Numbered from the stretch's first letter, positions 1-18,081 are shown. The stretch is 64,000 bases of DNA from Lepidurus packardi (GCA_023053545.1 JAKZAN010000005.1:2852001-2916000); one strand, 5' to 3'. Made by a program: numbers and translations. Notes: generated from the sequence alone by a model not told the origin.

Positions 1-3446
<3,446 letters not shown>

Positions 3447-6364
3447 CCAAAAGGCCTCACCAACACAAAAATGCGGTCACACAACTACTGGAGATATTCG
3501 ACAACCATATTAATCAATTCAGGGTTAAGAAAGTAATTATACCAGTTCTTAATGATTCACCGTCAATATGTAACTTTTGGTCTTCTCTGCAGTCAAGGGT
3601 GTATCGCTATAGCAGAGAAACGGTTTAATGCTAAGTAGCAATCAATCAACCATAGGAAAACGCTCGCAAAGCAAGCTTCGTCACTCCTACCGTGTGAATC
3701 TATGTAGTTGACTATCAATTCCTTAGATGGCGTTCGAATGCTCTCCAAGCCAGCATTTTTTTGACAAATTAATTTGCGACAATATAAGAGGGTAAGTTTT
3801 AAAAGGTGAATAATTTAAGAGTAAAATCAAATAAAAGTAAATTTAACCTAGCCTAATCTAACCCAAATAACCAAAAAATATTATAAACTTAAGGTTCGCG
3901 GTTCATTTTCCACACCCACTCCTCGCATTCAAGTCCTTGCTTTCAATATGGCAAAACGTTGTTTACATAATAAAGCATAATGCATTCTCAGGGTTCTGTA
4001 AAAGTGTGAGCACGCCTTTATCTTTGGTTTTACTTTTTAAACGAGTGGCTAAGCAGCACATTTATCCTCCTTGGCCGTTAAAGGTAACACTTTTTGTTTT
4101 ATTGATCTAATAAAGGTTTTGAAGATCTTCCATTATTTGAATTCTTTGCTTGGGTTGTTTTCGTTTTAACGTAAAGCTTTATCGGAAAGTGGAAGCAGCA
4201 CAGGTTTCTCCAAAGAAAAGTTCGTTAACGCTCTTAACGTTTATTTTTTTCACGTCTGGAATTATGTATATACCGTAATTGAAAGTAAATTGGCGTTTAT
4301 TTTATTTTTGTATTTTTAAAAGCTAGTGGACTTCTACAATTTTTAGTCCCGTTGAGTACCAACGGATTCATCCTTTTTACATTACTTTTGATTGCTGGAC
4401 ATTTCGATAGTAATGCGTGTTTGTGCTAGAGAGTGTGCGTATAGGAATGATTGCAGAGGGAAAGCTAAATCGTAAAATGGGATAAGGGGAAGAAATAGAA
4501 AGACGTTGAGAGGCTGTAACCTGATTGAAGTCGCTGACTTTTTATGAGCTCGACACTTCTTGGCTGCCGTACGTGGTATTAAGCTATAAAATATTGGCAA
4601 TATATAGGAAACTCCTCTTTAATTAATATCTTTGCGATGCTCGCTATCAAAGGTACTCTTGTGAGACAGGTAACGACAGGATCCTCCGCGGTGAACCCCC
4701 TTAATGACTACTCCATGTTGTATTATTGTCCTGGTTTTAATTTGATCTGATATCGTTGTCGATTTCGGCGAAATTGGCATAATTTTTTCCTTTTCCATCG
4801 TTACGATTTTTGTTGATAAGCACATTCCAAAACAACCTCAATTAATCTGCTTTTCGCCCGACTTCGGTTCACAATAAAACGAAATAGACCGATCTTATTT
4901 TCGTTGAAGAATTATTCCGTCATTACTTAACATAAAGGCCTTGGGCCAAGTAATAATAATAGGCCTGACGTTGGAGGCACGTGGGGATGCTAAAAGGCAC
5001 AAGAAGGGTTATGGTGTAGAGTTGTGTATTGAGCGAGGAAAATGTCAAGGGAGAGGATGGGGCGGGTGCATCTTAGTTATAATGGCGGTGGTCTGAAAGA
5101 GAGAACTCCCCAATTTCAGTAAGGGTCTGGAAAGAGGAAGGAGGCTGTATAAGAAATGGGTCTTGATAGCGAATCAAAGGGGAGGGAAATAAAGAAATGA
5201 GAATAGGAAAGGGTTGAAAATAGAAGGCCGTGAAGATATCCCCACCCTCGCTCACTCTTCTCTTCAATTCCCTGGGCTCTGGCACACACACAACATACAA
5301 CAACACACATGCACATATCTAGAGGCCTATGTAAGAGTCCGAGAGTCCTTGTGACTAAAAGTATTGAGCGGTTTTATGCCTCCCTGTTTTTCGACTGCAA
5401 ATGAGGTTTGCTGGACTTGGCTTGGGCCTATCTATCGGCTTTGCTTACTTGCTGGCTTGGCCCATCAAGTGAAGACAGCAGGCCTCGTCGACTTGGTTGC
5501 ATGGGGACGACGCAAGAAACCTAACCCTTTTTGCTTGTGCTGTGCTTCTCCGCTTCCGAATTTATTGATCGTGAGGCAATTCATGCTAGGAGGCCTAAGG
5601 CTCTCTCCAGAGCGTAAACAAGCAAAAATTGTGGGCCGAGTAGCCTTAGAAGCGGGGGTGGGGAGGTGCGGGAGGAGGAGGACGGAATCTATAGGGAAAG
5701 GGTTAGATTTGGAGGGCTGTTAGCGGAGGAAGGGGGAGACAAGTTCATTGCTCGTCCTAGTCTTTATATAGAGAGATTGGGTCCCTATTGTCGTATTGGA
5801 AATTAAAGTCATACTATAGTAAGATTACAGTATTGGAAAAGACACATGGGCATCATCTATGACGAAAATATGGTGTGTAAGAAAAACGGGGAAAGGGAGA
5901 TCAATGAATCGCGTTATTAATTTTCTTTGCGTGTTAGTTTTCTTTTACGAAGATTTGCAGAAGAAATTAAGGTATTCTTTACGATTTCTGCGCCATATAT
6001 AAGGCTGAGTATATTGCACTTTATTATTATTATTTTCTTATAAGAAGCAATTTTACCTCTACGACCCCTTACGTAACTGTATGAATGCAACGTAATTTCG
6101 TGTTTTTCTTTTCAAACGTAATTACTGCGTGGAAAAATGTTTCGTCGTTTCGCAATTAATTGTGTTGGCAGGAAAGGTATCAACTTCATATGCCAATAAC
6201 AGAATCATAAAATTAAATAAAGAAAAAAAAAATGTGGTTCGACATTGTGAAACTTAAGAGTATATATTTATAAGTAAAAAAAATTAAAATAAATAGGTTT
6301 AAATTAAAGTAAAAAAATGAGATTCATTAACGATTAGTAATTTTAGCGCAAGTATTGTGCTTCA
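3447..6364. other. Intergenic sequence upstream of USP19, no gene seen
   Basis: AT-rich sequence that should include the USP19 promoter and 5' UTR. Open frames here are short and low in complexity, and match no family I recognise. No TATA box or start site can be placed with confidence. A purine-rich stretch at 5000-5250 and a 119-codon frame at 5364-5723 were looked at and not accepted as a gene. Confidence 0.6.
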
Positions 6365-6912
6365 GCCTCCCGTATACCTTAGCTCGGGATAGCCGGTTAG
6401 TATGGGGAAATTCGGAACAACGTTTTTGAGGAAAACCAGTACATCTGATGAAAAAATTCGTTGACAGTAATTTTGAGCTTGCTAACAGGTAGAATCAAAG
6501 GTACAATGCACAACCAAAGCAATTTTTTTCCATTGAGTAACAAATTAGCAATATACAAATGAAGTTTGCAACAATGAGGAATACGTTGCCTAAATATCTT
6601 TGGTTGTGCATAGCTGTTGAAAAATATAACCTTTGCTTTAGATGGCTTTCAGTCTGACGAGCCGTTTTCGAAAAGTCTTGTTCCGAAAGTTCAACGACTT
6701 GACTTGGGATATTGCGCTGCTATACAGCAAAAAGTTGTGACAGATTGTACTTTTCAGTATGAAAACAAGTGTAGAAACTTTGCCGGCCATTAGCTATCGA
6801 TTTCTTTTTTTTTTTTTTACTTTCTTACCCAAAGCTTTGTCAAAACGATAACAAACATCAGCGCCATCTGTGACTCTTTCCCACCAATAAAATTAGATAT
6901 AGGGGAGTCTTA
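6365..6912 (+). mobile_element. TTAA-flanked miniature transposon, copy A (degraded)
   Basis: About 550 bp. It shares its whole length with copies at 48550-49068 and 50667-51212: left end CTCCCGTATACCTTAGCTCG, an internal block around GGAAATTCGGAACAAC, another around ATGAAGTTTGCAAC, and a right end reading GACTCTTTCCCACC then a decayed inverted copy of the left end. The right flank keeps TTAA; the left flank is mutated (TTCA). No coding capacity, so non-autonomous. The most weathered copy at its ends. Confidence 0.8.
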
Positions 6913-9900
6913 AAGTACAGTGAAAAAGCTTAATATGACAGTATTAAATACCGAAGATAAAGAACTTTTACACATAACTTTTGAATTAACAAGGTAAATC
7001 ACTAAATAAATATAAGAAATAACTATTTAAATGTTTTTCTGAAAGTTTTGTAACTTTTACTTTTTTAGATAAATAGTCAATTTTTGGGTACAACTGCTAA
7101 AAGATGGTTGCCTTTTACAAATAAACACAGTACAGGTAAGAAGGCACCAGGTCAAGTCCTGTTATTTTTATGAGCTTTTGTTTGTTTTCCAAAGCTACTG
7201 GAGACAGTTTGAACGAGTCTGACGTGATGGCAGTCACAAAGCTCCCTATAGAAGTTAAGACCGTGGTGTTCGAGGTGGGAATAAGGCGTTGGGAAGGATA
7301 AGCCCAGATCCCGTTCGAAGATGTATTATTGAAGAGGAGCGAATTGGCTGACGGGAGGAAAATTCCAGGAATTTACTCACCTCACCCCTTAAAAGAGTAA
7401 GAAAATAACCCCGCATAATAAAACTTGTAGTACAAAAAAATATACTGCTTTCGTTGTGTGACAAACAAGTTGTTTTGGTTTTTGCTGTTGAGACAGCAGT
7501 TCGCGCAAAAGCCTGCTATGGGGGTTAATCCGTCGAGTCTTGACTGTTATCCTCCCACCAATTCATTTAGAGCTCGTGGGAACCTTTACGTTCCCCGGAC
7601 CCCTCCTCCAAGTTTGAGCTATATCTCGCAGCAGCCCAAATCTTCGGCCTTCTAACCTCCCTAAGCCACGGCCTGGAACAAAAGCTGCACAGACAGCATA
7701 GCAGTGCAAACTAAGAGTTGGGCTGTTTGTTCGTGTTTTTCGCTGAGCAAACAAGCCCTAATTAATGCGGTCGTGTCGGAACAAAAAGGGACAGAGTCCA
7801 ACGCTTTGACGGATATCCGAGTCTTGAGGGAAGCTGTGCAGCGTAATCTGTCCGTGAAGAGCGCGCCAGCAAGTCAGACTCAGTCTCTTGAGCGAGCAAA
7901 ACTCGCTTAGGATCCTATTGGGGACCTCATTTGCATACAACTCACATGACAACAGCCAATCCCAAGAATGGGTAGCTGGAGCAGTGAATTCAACTTTTTA
8001 AAAAGGGAGGGTTGACGGATGGCGCATGTCTACCCCCGTCGTTTTTTATCCTGGGCATCCTTTTTTGTGGGGGAAGGGGGTTCAGATTGTATAGGCGCAT
8101 CTCCTGCTGATTTGCCTCGTCCAAAGTTGCCTTTTTCACGCATCTAGTTGGCATCTCGCGAGCATGGATGGGAAAAAGTCTAAACTGTACTACCAATGGA
8201 AGATGATGGCAGAGGTTTGGAAGGAGTGGTGTGTTTTTTAATAGTTGTCGAGGCTTTTTATTCAGCTTTTTATTTGTCGCTCTCCCCTCCCATGTAAAGC
8301 GAAGAAGAGAACAACACGCAAAAAAAGGAAGCTGCATGGGATGACTAACAAAGGGTTTGGATCCCGTGGTGGTGATGCTGATGGCGATGGTTGTACTGCT
8401 GCTGCGTGCGCGACTGTCGCTGAGATTTTGAGTGGATTACTTTATTTTTCCTTCTCCTTGCATGGTATTGCTCACTCCCCTTTTTTGATGCCGAGCCCAA
8501 TCTCCCAATCCTGGCGACGAAATTAACTTGCTGAAAGTTTGAATGCGATCAACGTTGTGGCCTTCTCTAACTTTCTGCCTTTAATCTTGTCGGGGGAAAA
8601 ATAGGGGGTGGGGGTGAGAGGATCGACTAAGGAAATTTTCTAATTGAAAAGCCGGGTCCGAAGGAGGAACAAGAACAAACCAAAAGAAAAGAAAGAAAGT
8701 AAGTTTACTTTTCTTCATTTCGGACAAGGGGCCGAGGCAAGGCGAAAGAGCCCGGAAAGTTTTAGGGTCGATGTGAGCTGTATATTACAAGGTATATCAT
8801 GTGGGGAAAACGGCGAGCCATTTTAGACAGGCAGCGCCCATGGTTTGGGGGGGCAGACTCCTTTTAGCTCTTCAAGTTTTAGAAGCAGAGGCGCTTTTCT
8901 TGTATTATAGTGTGTCGTGTATATGTGTGTTGTATGTCGTGAGTTTCTTAGCAAGGGGGTCGTGCTTTTCACACATGCGCAAAAGTTATAATGGAAACGC
9001 CATCGATTCTGCCTGCTGAGATGAGAGATGCGTTTTCATTGGAAAAGCCCCAGTACTGAAAAAGGGGAATTTCGCTTCTGCGAGGGGATTTTGAGGGGTA
9101 CAAAAAAAGAACGCGGAGGCAGAAGACGGAGTTTTTATACTTCTATGGGAATATTATGGTCGATCCCTTACGGGGCTCTCTTCCCAGCCTCACGAACTTG
9201 GGGGTGGAGGGTTGTGTCCCATTGATAACTTCTGCAATTCTCATCTCGCATCCGCCTGTAACCGACCACATCATTCGGCGGAGTGTCTTTAGCCTCTTTC
9301 CAGCACCAAGCATGTTTATCCGCAGAGAATTTTATTGTGAAAGAGGGTTGCAAAACCTGGCAAACAACCCTTTCTCTACTCTTCTAGAATAACTAAAGAC
9401 AATAAGGATTCATGCGTTCCAGTTGAGTGAAAATACTCAGCATCTCATATCTGTCTGTATGAGGATAAGATGTTTCATACGTTTCCAAGCGAGAATTAAT
9501 TTGCTATGGTTTTGCGGTGCAAATCATCCTGGCAAAGCCTATATTGCAGTATTGTCTCTGTAGATTGCTTAGAGCAATGCTTTTGACGGTGAGGTTTGGC
9601 TGCGCGAGTCCAGATTGGATTATGATAGCAACCGTCAACTTACCAATAACTCGTTCGGGCACTGAATGTGCTCTTCGTCACGGTTTCTTTTACGTCGCTT
9701 CTGATGACTGTGCTTAGAAATATATTTTTAAATCCAGATAATCCAGTGATCCAAGTATGGCACCGTTTGTAGTATTTAGTTCGCAAATGGCACACACTGT
9801 AGAATTAAACAGCCCCATTAGTTTTAGCTCAAGACTTCAATTTTCAGTACTTCAGAACAATCTTTCGCAGCTTAAAATCTTCCAAAAGCTATCTTTCGCA

Positions 9901-12900
9901 GCTCAAAATGTTATTTTAAAAGTTATATCTTAAAATTGAAAGCTAAAAATGTGTTCGTGGTAAAGATCGAACTTTTTTTACCACACTTCTAAGAAGCTAA
10001 TAGCGTACTTGCATATAGAAAGTAGGTTTAAATTTTGCTACAATTTAATTTATACTTTTTTTCAGTTGTGGACATTAAATAAAATTTCCCGAGGATTGGA
10101 TAGTCGAAATACGTTAACCAAACGTGAAATTTTTGTTCGCAGTACAACCATGACAGTAATATTCAAACAGAATTTATAGACATGCATAGCGAATTGAATT
10201 GGTTTTCTTTTCAAGGCACCTCCGTTCAATGAAATATCCCAACTGGATTTGAAAAAAAAGATAACGAAAAAAAAAACTAAGCGCGTAGCAAGTGCATAGT
10301 AAGACAACAGAATGAAAGAAAAGAAAAAAGCTTATTGTGCTTCTTTTGTGCCGCCATTTCGCCTGCCGAACTGACGACAACTACCATGGTGGTTCATTTT
10401 TGCACCCCCCACGTCCGAGTAATGTCTTGCATAGCAATGAGTAACTGGCAACTAGGCAGCACCGCACACACTTAGATCGATTGAAAGCTTGTAATATAAG
10501 CAAAAGTAATGAGAATTCTTCCGAACATTACCATACCCAGTAGACAGCCGAGTACAATCTGCACAGTTGTCTTTTATTTAGAAGCCCGGGGAAAAAATAA
10601 AAATAACTCAAGTCTTGAAACATTGGAGTCGTTAATGTCAAGCAAGCTGTCTTGTTTACATTTCAAGGGAGGAGTAAATGCTGATGGAAGATTGGCTCAT
10701 GAAACATGTATCTCTGGGGTGATCAGCTGTATAGAAGAAGCTCTTAGATTCGAACTGGCAAGAAAAAGAAAAAAAGGCATCCGTATAAATTCCCGACTTA
10801 TAGCAACGTCGTATCTCTTCCTCTCCTGCAGCGCGTCCAGTATACGCGACACCCAAGACCTTAAATAAAGTGTAAAGTTTCCACATTTGCTCTGTATTAC
10901 GATGGCTCCAAGTATATTGCGGGCGTTTCAAGACAAGAAACTTTTTTTTTACCCCTTCTGTTTCCTACCGTTGCAGTATATATATCCCAAGCCAGGACTT
11001 GAGATGTAATTTATGGTTTCCATGCAGTTTTTGTGGGTTTGCGGAGCAATTCTTATGGTTTTGGAAGAGCAGAAAAATGCGCAGTCCAACTTGAGTTATG
11101 GGTTATAGCCTACAAGTATATGGTGTGCAGGAACAGCTCCAGTTAAAAGTGATAGGATATACGTTACCGAACACCGCAATTTAATTGACCGCGATAGAAA
11201 CTCTTGCAGAATGCAACGGTGGCCATTTGCTGTTTTCCGATGAGGAACTACTTTGCCTGCATTTTTTTCATCCTTTTTGCTTGTCTGCGGAACAATCAAT
11301 CATTTCAAACGTTCGATAGGCTGCCCCAGTTTTTTTAAAAAAGTATTTTGGAGCGTTAAAAGTACGAAAACCACGGCACTTTTCATGGCAATAGCCTTTG
11401 CAATGTAAACCGTACTAAGTGGCAATAGCGATATGAACCATACAAAATATGAATGCCTAGTACGAAAGAACTTAGTTTTGTGAATATAAGAAACTTACGA
11501 ATGAAGTATCCCAAGTTGTGTACAGAGCCTCTTGTTGTGGACACGATGTGGAAGGATTGAAGTGGACCAAGTTAGCTGAAGTTGATAATTCTGTTCAACT
11601 CTTAGGACTTTCTAGCCGTGGAGTAAGAGAACTGGAATAACCACTATTGATATCGATATGTAATAATAATGAAATTTCAATAAAAGTAGCCGTCACTAGG
11701 CGAGGCCTACGATGGTATGTAACTTGAAGATAAGTAAATAAGGGAACTTATATAAGTAACTCTTTGGAACTCCCCAATGCAGACATGCTTTTCGTAAGAA
11801 ATTCTTGTAATGCCAATCTATGGCTTTTATTCACATGCAGTACACATTGTATACATGTAACACGTGCGTCCACGTCAAAATGAGTAAAAGGACCGTAATC
11901 ATTGGAGGTTTGAAGTCAAGATAGTGGTATATTTCATCACTTTCATTTCTTAAAACCCTTGACTTGATTGCATGGAAATGGGAATGGAAACTTGCACGGG
12001 ACTATACGACATGCGTGTAAACTCTTATACAGTGGCGGGAGCAAAAGGAACATTTTCGGGGAAATCTGGGAAACCAGTTTCATGTAGAGGCAAGTCATTC
12101 ATTATGGCATTGACCCGTTGGAAAAAGTGCATATATGAGGAACACAAACAGTTAAAAGGGGTGATATTTACAGTAATGATCATTATAACGAAGCCACTTT
12201 TTCATTTTGATTCACGAATTTTCCCAGTTTGGGATTTTGATTTTGCTTTACAAGTATTGAAGTGCAACACACACGAAAAAGATGTTGCCTTAGAATCCTT
12301 GGATGGATTCAGCATCTCCTTTTAAAGATTCTTCCGCGTCCATGTACGTGTGAAACCACAGGAAACACGTTAACAGGGTCATTTGCCGTGCTTTTAAACA
12401 TGGCCGAAAAGTCAACATTAAACCCAAAGACTCACACGCCATAAAAATTCCGTAGCAATTGTATTTTTTACCCCCGTAATTTCTGTACGACTACTTTAGA
12501 ATCCTTTCAGGGCGAGTGTGCAGAGTTTGTGTCAATGGGACACCGACCTCCTCCACAAAAAAAAGGATATTAAATAAAGGATCCGGGGTTTCGAGGACTT
12601 CAGGGAGGCTTGTCGTCATTGTAGTGCTCTGAGAAATGCACGACCCTTAACAAAACGCATTTTCCCTTATATATTGCTGCAGTGAATCTGCAATGTTCTG
12701 GCTGGACATACTTGTAAGCATTTAGACAACTCATTAAGAACGAACCACTTGTACACGTTTTTTGTTCAAATTATTCATGTTCATTCACGCCATTCCTGAG
12801 ATGACAGGATATGAAAGAATGAAGCTTTCCCCAACACATAGCACATATGCATGCATAGCCCAAAGAAACGAACATAAATAGAACATAAAACATCGCAGTC

Positions 12901-15516
12901 CACAACACAATTTTTTGGGGGGTACAGATAGGGTTAGCATGCATGGACATTTGCATATTCTCATCAAGATTCGCACGCCAGCCTGTCTTTTGCAAAGAAA
13001 TTCCAAAGAATTTAAACGCTCCTGCACATCGTAGATTGCAGACTATCTTGATATCGAACCTATCAAGTTACCCTGATTGCCAAAAATACTCCATAGAAAA
13101 AATAGTAAGGAAAACTAGAACCAATTTCACGCAGCCCCTGAGTGTTTGAACATCCCAACAGAAGCCATTCCTAAACTTGCTCAAAAATGTTCGCCATGGT
13201 AGCCTGTAATAGTGACGTTTGGCAGTCGAAAAACCGAGGCATCATGTTTGCCATCTCATGAATCCTGGATTAAGAGTCGCGTAAAATCTGACACCCACGT
13301 CGTCGTGCGTCGTCCTTATAACTGAACTGCTTATGTACACCTCCATATTGATTAAGCTGACTATGGCTTCTATGACCCAGACCGGTGAACTAATAGGACT
13401 TGGTATCAAGTGTGACTTAAGCATATTAAGCTCACGGAGTCATGAGAAACAGGGGAATCGAGGTAGAATTATAAGGGAGTTAAAGATCCATACTCTCTGT
13501 GAGCTTTTTTTAAAAACAAGCTTTACTTGTGAGTCATTTTGTTACATTTAGTATTATATTCCATAGCATATTCCTGTAGCACAGCGTACGAGTTATCGTG
13601 ATGGTTGAAAAAGTGATTTTTCCTTCCTTAAAAAAAAGTTCTGTAGAAGGATGTTGAAGCTGTTACTATGCCTGAGCATCAGTTAGATCTAGCCGTAAAG
13701 ATAGTATTTGGAATCCAGGATCGTAACACTGCGAGGGAGGTTTTGAAGGTTTTATAGAGCTTGCCGGTTTTGTGGGATGGAGAATGTTATAAAAGAGCAA
13801 AAGTTAGAAGGTTTTAGGAAGAGAACCCGAGCACAGGGGAGGGTAAGGGGGTTGGAAGGGTGCAAGACCCGAGGTTGAAAAGAAATGGCTCTAGAGCCCT
13901 GCGTTTCATAGCGCAATTCCGACAATTCGCAATGGGAGAAATACGTAAGAGAGGGATTCTGAAATTCGTGTATGTGCCAGACAGCCAACACTGTACAGGC
14001 AAGTCATACAGGGGGGGGGAGCTTGGTCTGTCCATACTTACACGAAATGAGAAAAGCAAAAACGAGAGTTGCGAGTTGGAAAGAGAGGGAGAGCAAGAGC
14101 AAAAGGGGGGATCGAAAACTGTAGCTCGTGCCACCCCGAATGTTAACTTCTAGTGGGGGTGAGCCTTCATGGGGAAGATTTGATGGAATAAATCAACGAG
14201 AATTGTCGAAACTGTAGAAAAAAAGGAGGCAGAACGGACCCCCCTTCTAGCTGCCCTTGCACCACCTCCATGTGCTAGATCCATGAACCTTTAACAATGA
14301 AAGTAGCCAGCTCGTGTGCTTTCGTTGAAACCCCCACATCTCCTGGTCTTCCACTTTTTTCCCTCTCGGGCTCTCAGTCAGAGAGGAAATGAAATGATAA
14401 AAGGAGCCATAGCCTGCAAACGAAGACCAAAATGGAGGGAAAAGTAATGGATAAAGGGAAATGTGCTCAGCGACGAGACTTTACTTCAATTAAGAGCCAT
14501 CGAGCAGCACCCTCCTGTTCGAGTCTTGATTACCAATGGAGCGAACTTGGGGCCCCAAAGTTTTGAATCCCGAGTGTCGAAAAAACTTGTATTTGTATGG
14601 AAGAAGACGAAAAAAGAGGAGCCAGCTAACGGAATCAATTAATACGAAAGAAGGCGAGAAAATATGGGCGCAGAATGAAAGCCAAGACGTTGTCAATAGT
14701 CGAGAAAGGGAGAGAAAAACAAAAAGAAATATGAAAAAGGCGGCATGTGACAGGGGCGGAAAGCACCACTGCAATAATAGGTATCCAAAAGTATGAATTA
14801 TGGCTATCGTTAAGGTGGTACTGTAGTAAAATCCCATCCACACTACTACACAGGCCTTGCTTGTTGTCGCGCTATATAGCTCGAGCGAACTTATTGTAAC
14901 GATGGTCGTTGGTGCGGGATTGGGAGCGCACAGGCGAGTTTACTTGACAGCTAACTTTTTCTTTTTGGTACAGAACCTCTCCAAGTATTCTTCCAATGCG
15001 TAATGTTAATGATACATGGTAGCACAGCCCGTGCCCCTTTGTGACCTGACTTGGGGGGACACCGCGTTAACCGACCGGGGACACCTTATGTAGTGATGAT
15101 TTACATACGGAGCGTCCTGGCTTTTGATTATTTGGTGTGGAAGCTCCAGGAGTCCACCCCCCCAGAAAGCTTTATACATGCCTAGAATCGGTCACGAATC
15201 TGTGAATCTGGAATGTAGGTGAGCCAGGTGAGCTCCAGCACAACAAAAGTTCGCGTTGGTATGGAGTGTGCAGACGTTTTTATTGGATGCAAGAGAAGCT
15301 AAGCAACGCATGACGCCCCCTGGATTTCTTACGATCTTTGTAATTGCTCTGCGTAGGGGAAGGTTTACTACTTTCAGACTTTCTGTTTCGGCTATAACTC
15401 CAAGGAAATGATAATAAGCGCGGAAGTGACCTTTGCTAACGTCGACTCGTCGATGGTCTACTTTTTCCGGTTACCTTTGCTACAGGTTTTCTGGCAGGAT
15501 ACGTCTTTTTCTTTTC

Positions 15517-15542
15517 TTTTTTTTTTTTTTTTTTTTTTTTTT
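15517..15542. repeat. 26-nt poly(T) tract
   Basis: Uninterrupted T run preceded by TTTTTCTTTTC. No target-site duplication or A/B box was seen around it, so it is not called the tail of a minus-strand retroposon. Confidence 0.9.
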
Positions 15543-16969
15543 GGTGTACCTGTCGAAAAGTCGGGAGCCCAAACCTGATTCGCTGCCTGTGCCCGAGAAT
15601 CACAAGGAAAAGAATCGTTTTGAAACAGCGATGGGTAAATAGTGTCTTTAAACAGGGAATATTTGTAATAACTCTTTTAATATTGAATAGTATACTTGAG
15701 TGCATTTTTAGCATGTGTGTATTGAAGTATTTAATTTAGGTGTACTAATTTAGTCCTTTTTTAACGAATTGTTGTAGTCTTTGATACTATATACGGTGCT
15801 TTCTGAAACCCGAGAACTATATTAAGTAAAATTGTGAACTTTTTTTTAAAGCGGTTAAAATCGATATTTATTTGCATTTTGTTTGGCAGTTTTTGTTTGA
15901 ATATTCGATTTTTCTTAGTATTTCAATCCAAACTATTAAATTCTTGGATATTAATCCAAAGTACTTAAGGGACTTTCTTTGACGACTATTAATGGGATTA
16001 CTTAGCGTTACTAAACTTGTACTAAACCGTATATAGATTACTACACTGGGAATACAGAAGACTTGAGGCATTCACTTGCTATAAAGAAATCAAACTTGTT
16101 AACAAAAAAAAAACGAAAAATCATTCCAGGCCTGATCTATTTTTGAGTATTTTTATTCTGATGAATTTTAAAGTATAGGTAAAAAAATAGCATTTAAATC
16201 CTCTCGTAGCCAAGTTTCTTAACTCGAAAGTATTTAAATTCTATTACATAGCTATTAGAAAAAGTATTGTATCCATCACTGCTTCAAAACTAGTGCGAGG
16301 TTGCTGCACATTCTTTCTGTGCAGATTTGCTTGGCCATTACTTTTACCCCTGCCCGTGTGTGGCGTAGAAGAAAAAACATCACTAAAAATGATTCAGGAA
16401 GCATTGTCGCTTGCGCTGGGGAGGAGTTATGGGTCACTGGCTTGCATAAAAAAATGCTAATTACCACTTGCTCACATTTAGAGCGCCAAAGTCTGGTGTC
16501 GTCGCGTGATATTGCTTTTAGTTTGAGTAAAAACCCTGTTAAAAGAAGAAAAAGAAAAAAAAGAAGCATATAGGGCCTGGATCCATGTGTGTAATACACC
16601 ACAGGCGACATGGTTGGTCTTTTTTTTGGTTCGGGCAAGTTTTCAGAGTTTAATATATGGTGTGGAGCAGTGACGTCGCGCACTTTCGGCAGCTAAGACA
16701 TAATTGATAGCCTAGGCTATAAAATTGGAAATTAGAAGGCTGCAACGCCTGGTATCGAATGCCTATTTTCCCCGGTCTTTCAATAATTCATGGCTTTGGA
16801 CATAGAAATATTAGCCAAGCGTAGGGAATTCGAAGAAGAACGGCCGTGCGCTTGTTTTTCTTTTTCACATTTTCGAGACTTTTCTCATCTCGTGCTGGAT
16901 CGGGGCTTGGAGAAAAGTGGCGACGTTGCGACAGTGTATTATTCTACGGGATGTTTCCGTTTATGAACC

Positions 16970-16986
16970 GGGGGGGGGGGGGGGGG
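16970..16986. repeat. 17-nt poly(G) tract
   Basis: Uninterrupted run of 17 G in intergenic DNA, between TTATGAACC and AATGCAGG. Confidence 0.95.
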
Positions 16987-17615
16987 AATGCAGGGCGTAA
17001 ATATCGATATGGATTAGCTGTGTGGGTAATTCGTGGGGGTGCCTCGTTATCAGCAAGTTAGTGCTCTTCGTAATAGATAGGAGATTGGGGTGTACAGCAG
17101 CACCCAATTGAAGTTACTAAAAATAAAGGGGATACATAGATCCATTCAACATAGATCACCCAGATGATGTTAAAACTTATATTTTTTGTCTGTGTGAGGT
17201 TTAGACGGTTCGGTTTGCTGTGGCGTGAGTTCGGGTGATTAAGTCTTCCAACGCCTCTTTCATACATGAACTCTAATTTCTCAAATAACCTAGCTTTTAA
17301 GACTTGCAGTATGGTTAGCACATGGACAGTCTCACCATATTGGAATTGGGATGTTTCAAAGGACTTTTTAGGGTGGATAGCATGACTCGAACGGATATAA
17401 AATGCCTTGAGAAAAAGCATACTGAACAGACAAATGACTTGTTTCCAACTCGCAACTTGCACTTTCAGGTACAAGGAAAGCCATACATAATTAATATCAG
17501 CGTGTGGCATGGAGAAAGACTACTCCTTCAAGGTGTAATGGGGCCAAGTTTGACTGTTGAGACGTTTTTTTACGTTTATAAGAAAAATAATGGAAAAAAT
17601 TATTGAAGTGTCGGG

Positions 17616-18081
17616 ATAAATTATTTCACGCTAATAACCAATGTCGTAGTAAAAACGAGCTCGAAAATACCTTGACATAAGCCTTCTATTTCTTGCGTTA
17701 TTCATTTTGTTTCCTATTTTTTTTTTCTCATTTTCCTGGCAAAGAGCTTTGAAAGTTCCAAACCATTCAGAAAAAAAATTAAACTCCGCAAAGTTGTCAG
17801 AAGTATCTAAAAAGTTCGCGAGCTTTCATTGAAATTTTGGGAAGAGCCAAAGACATAAATTATTTCACGCTAATAACCAATGTCGTAGTAAAAACGAGCT
17901 CGAAAATACCTTGATATAAGCCTTCTATTTCTTGCGTTATTCATTTTGTTCCTCATTTTTTCCTGGCAAAGAGTTTTGAAACTTCCAAACCGTTCAGAAA
18001 AAAAGATGAAATTCCGCAAAGTTGTCAGAAGTATCTAAAAAGTGCGCGAGCTTTCATTGAAATTTTGGGAAGAGCCAAAGA
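17616..18081 (+). repeat. Tandem duplication of a ~239-bp unit
   Basis: Two head-to-tail copies. Unit 1 runs 17616-17854 and unit 2 17855 to about 18081. Each begins ATAAATTATTTCACGC, continues through ACGAGCTCGAAAATACC and ends GGGAAGAGCCAAAGA. Copy 2 is about 12 bp shorter, mainly from loss within a T-rich segment, and has scattered substitutions. There is no long open frame. The high similarity suggests a fairly recent duplication. Confidence 0.92.

Larger units (their letters stand above)
6913..17615. other. Gene-poor intergenic stretch (about 10.7 kb)
   Basis: No frame longer than about 150 codons, none with a recognisable domain, and no chain of exons with matching splice phases. Base composition is mixed, with purine-rich and pyrimidine-rich patches. 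It contains a 26-nt poly(T) run (15517-15542) and a 17-nt poly(G) run (16970-16986). Regulatory DNA for the zinc-finger gene could lie here, but nothing in the sequence proves it. Confidence 0.6.

Noticed and set aside
5364-5723. 119-codon plus-strand frame upstream of USP19
   Set aside because: Starts and ends in skewed, low-complexity sequence, with no domain and no splicing partners.
10741-10765. Possible B-box-like GTTCGAATC on the minus strand
   Set aside because: The flanking stem does not pair and no A box is present at tRNA spacing.
17058-17510. 150-codon minus-strand frame
   Set aside because: Low coding likeness, no family match I can recognise, no splice partners; adjacent to the tandem duplication but not part of it.
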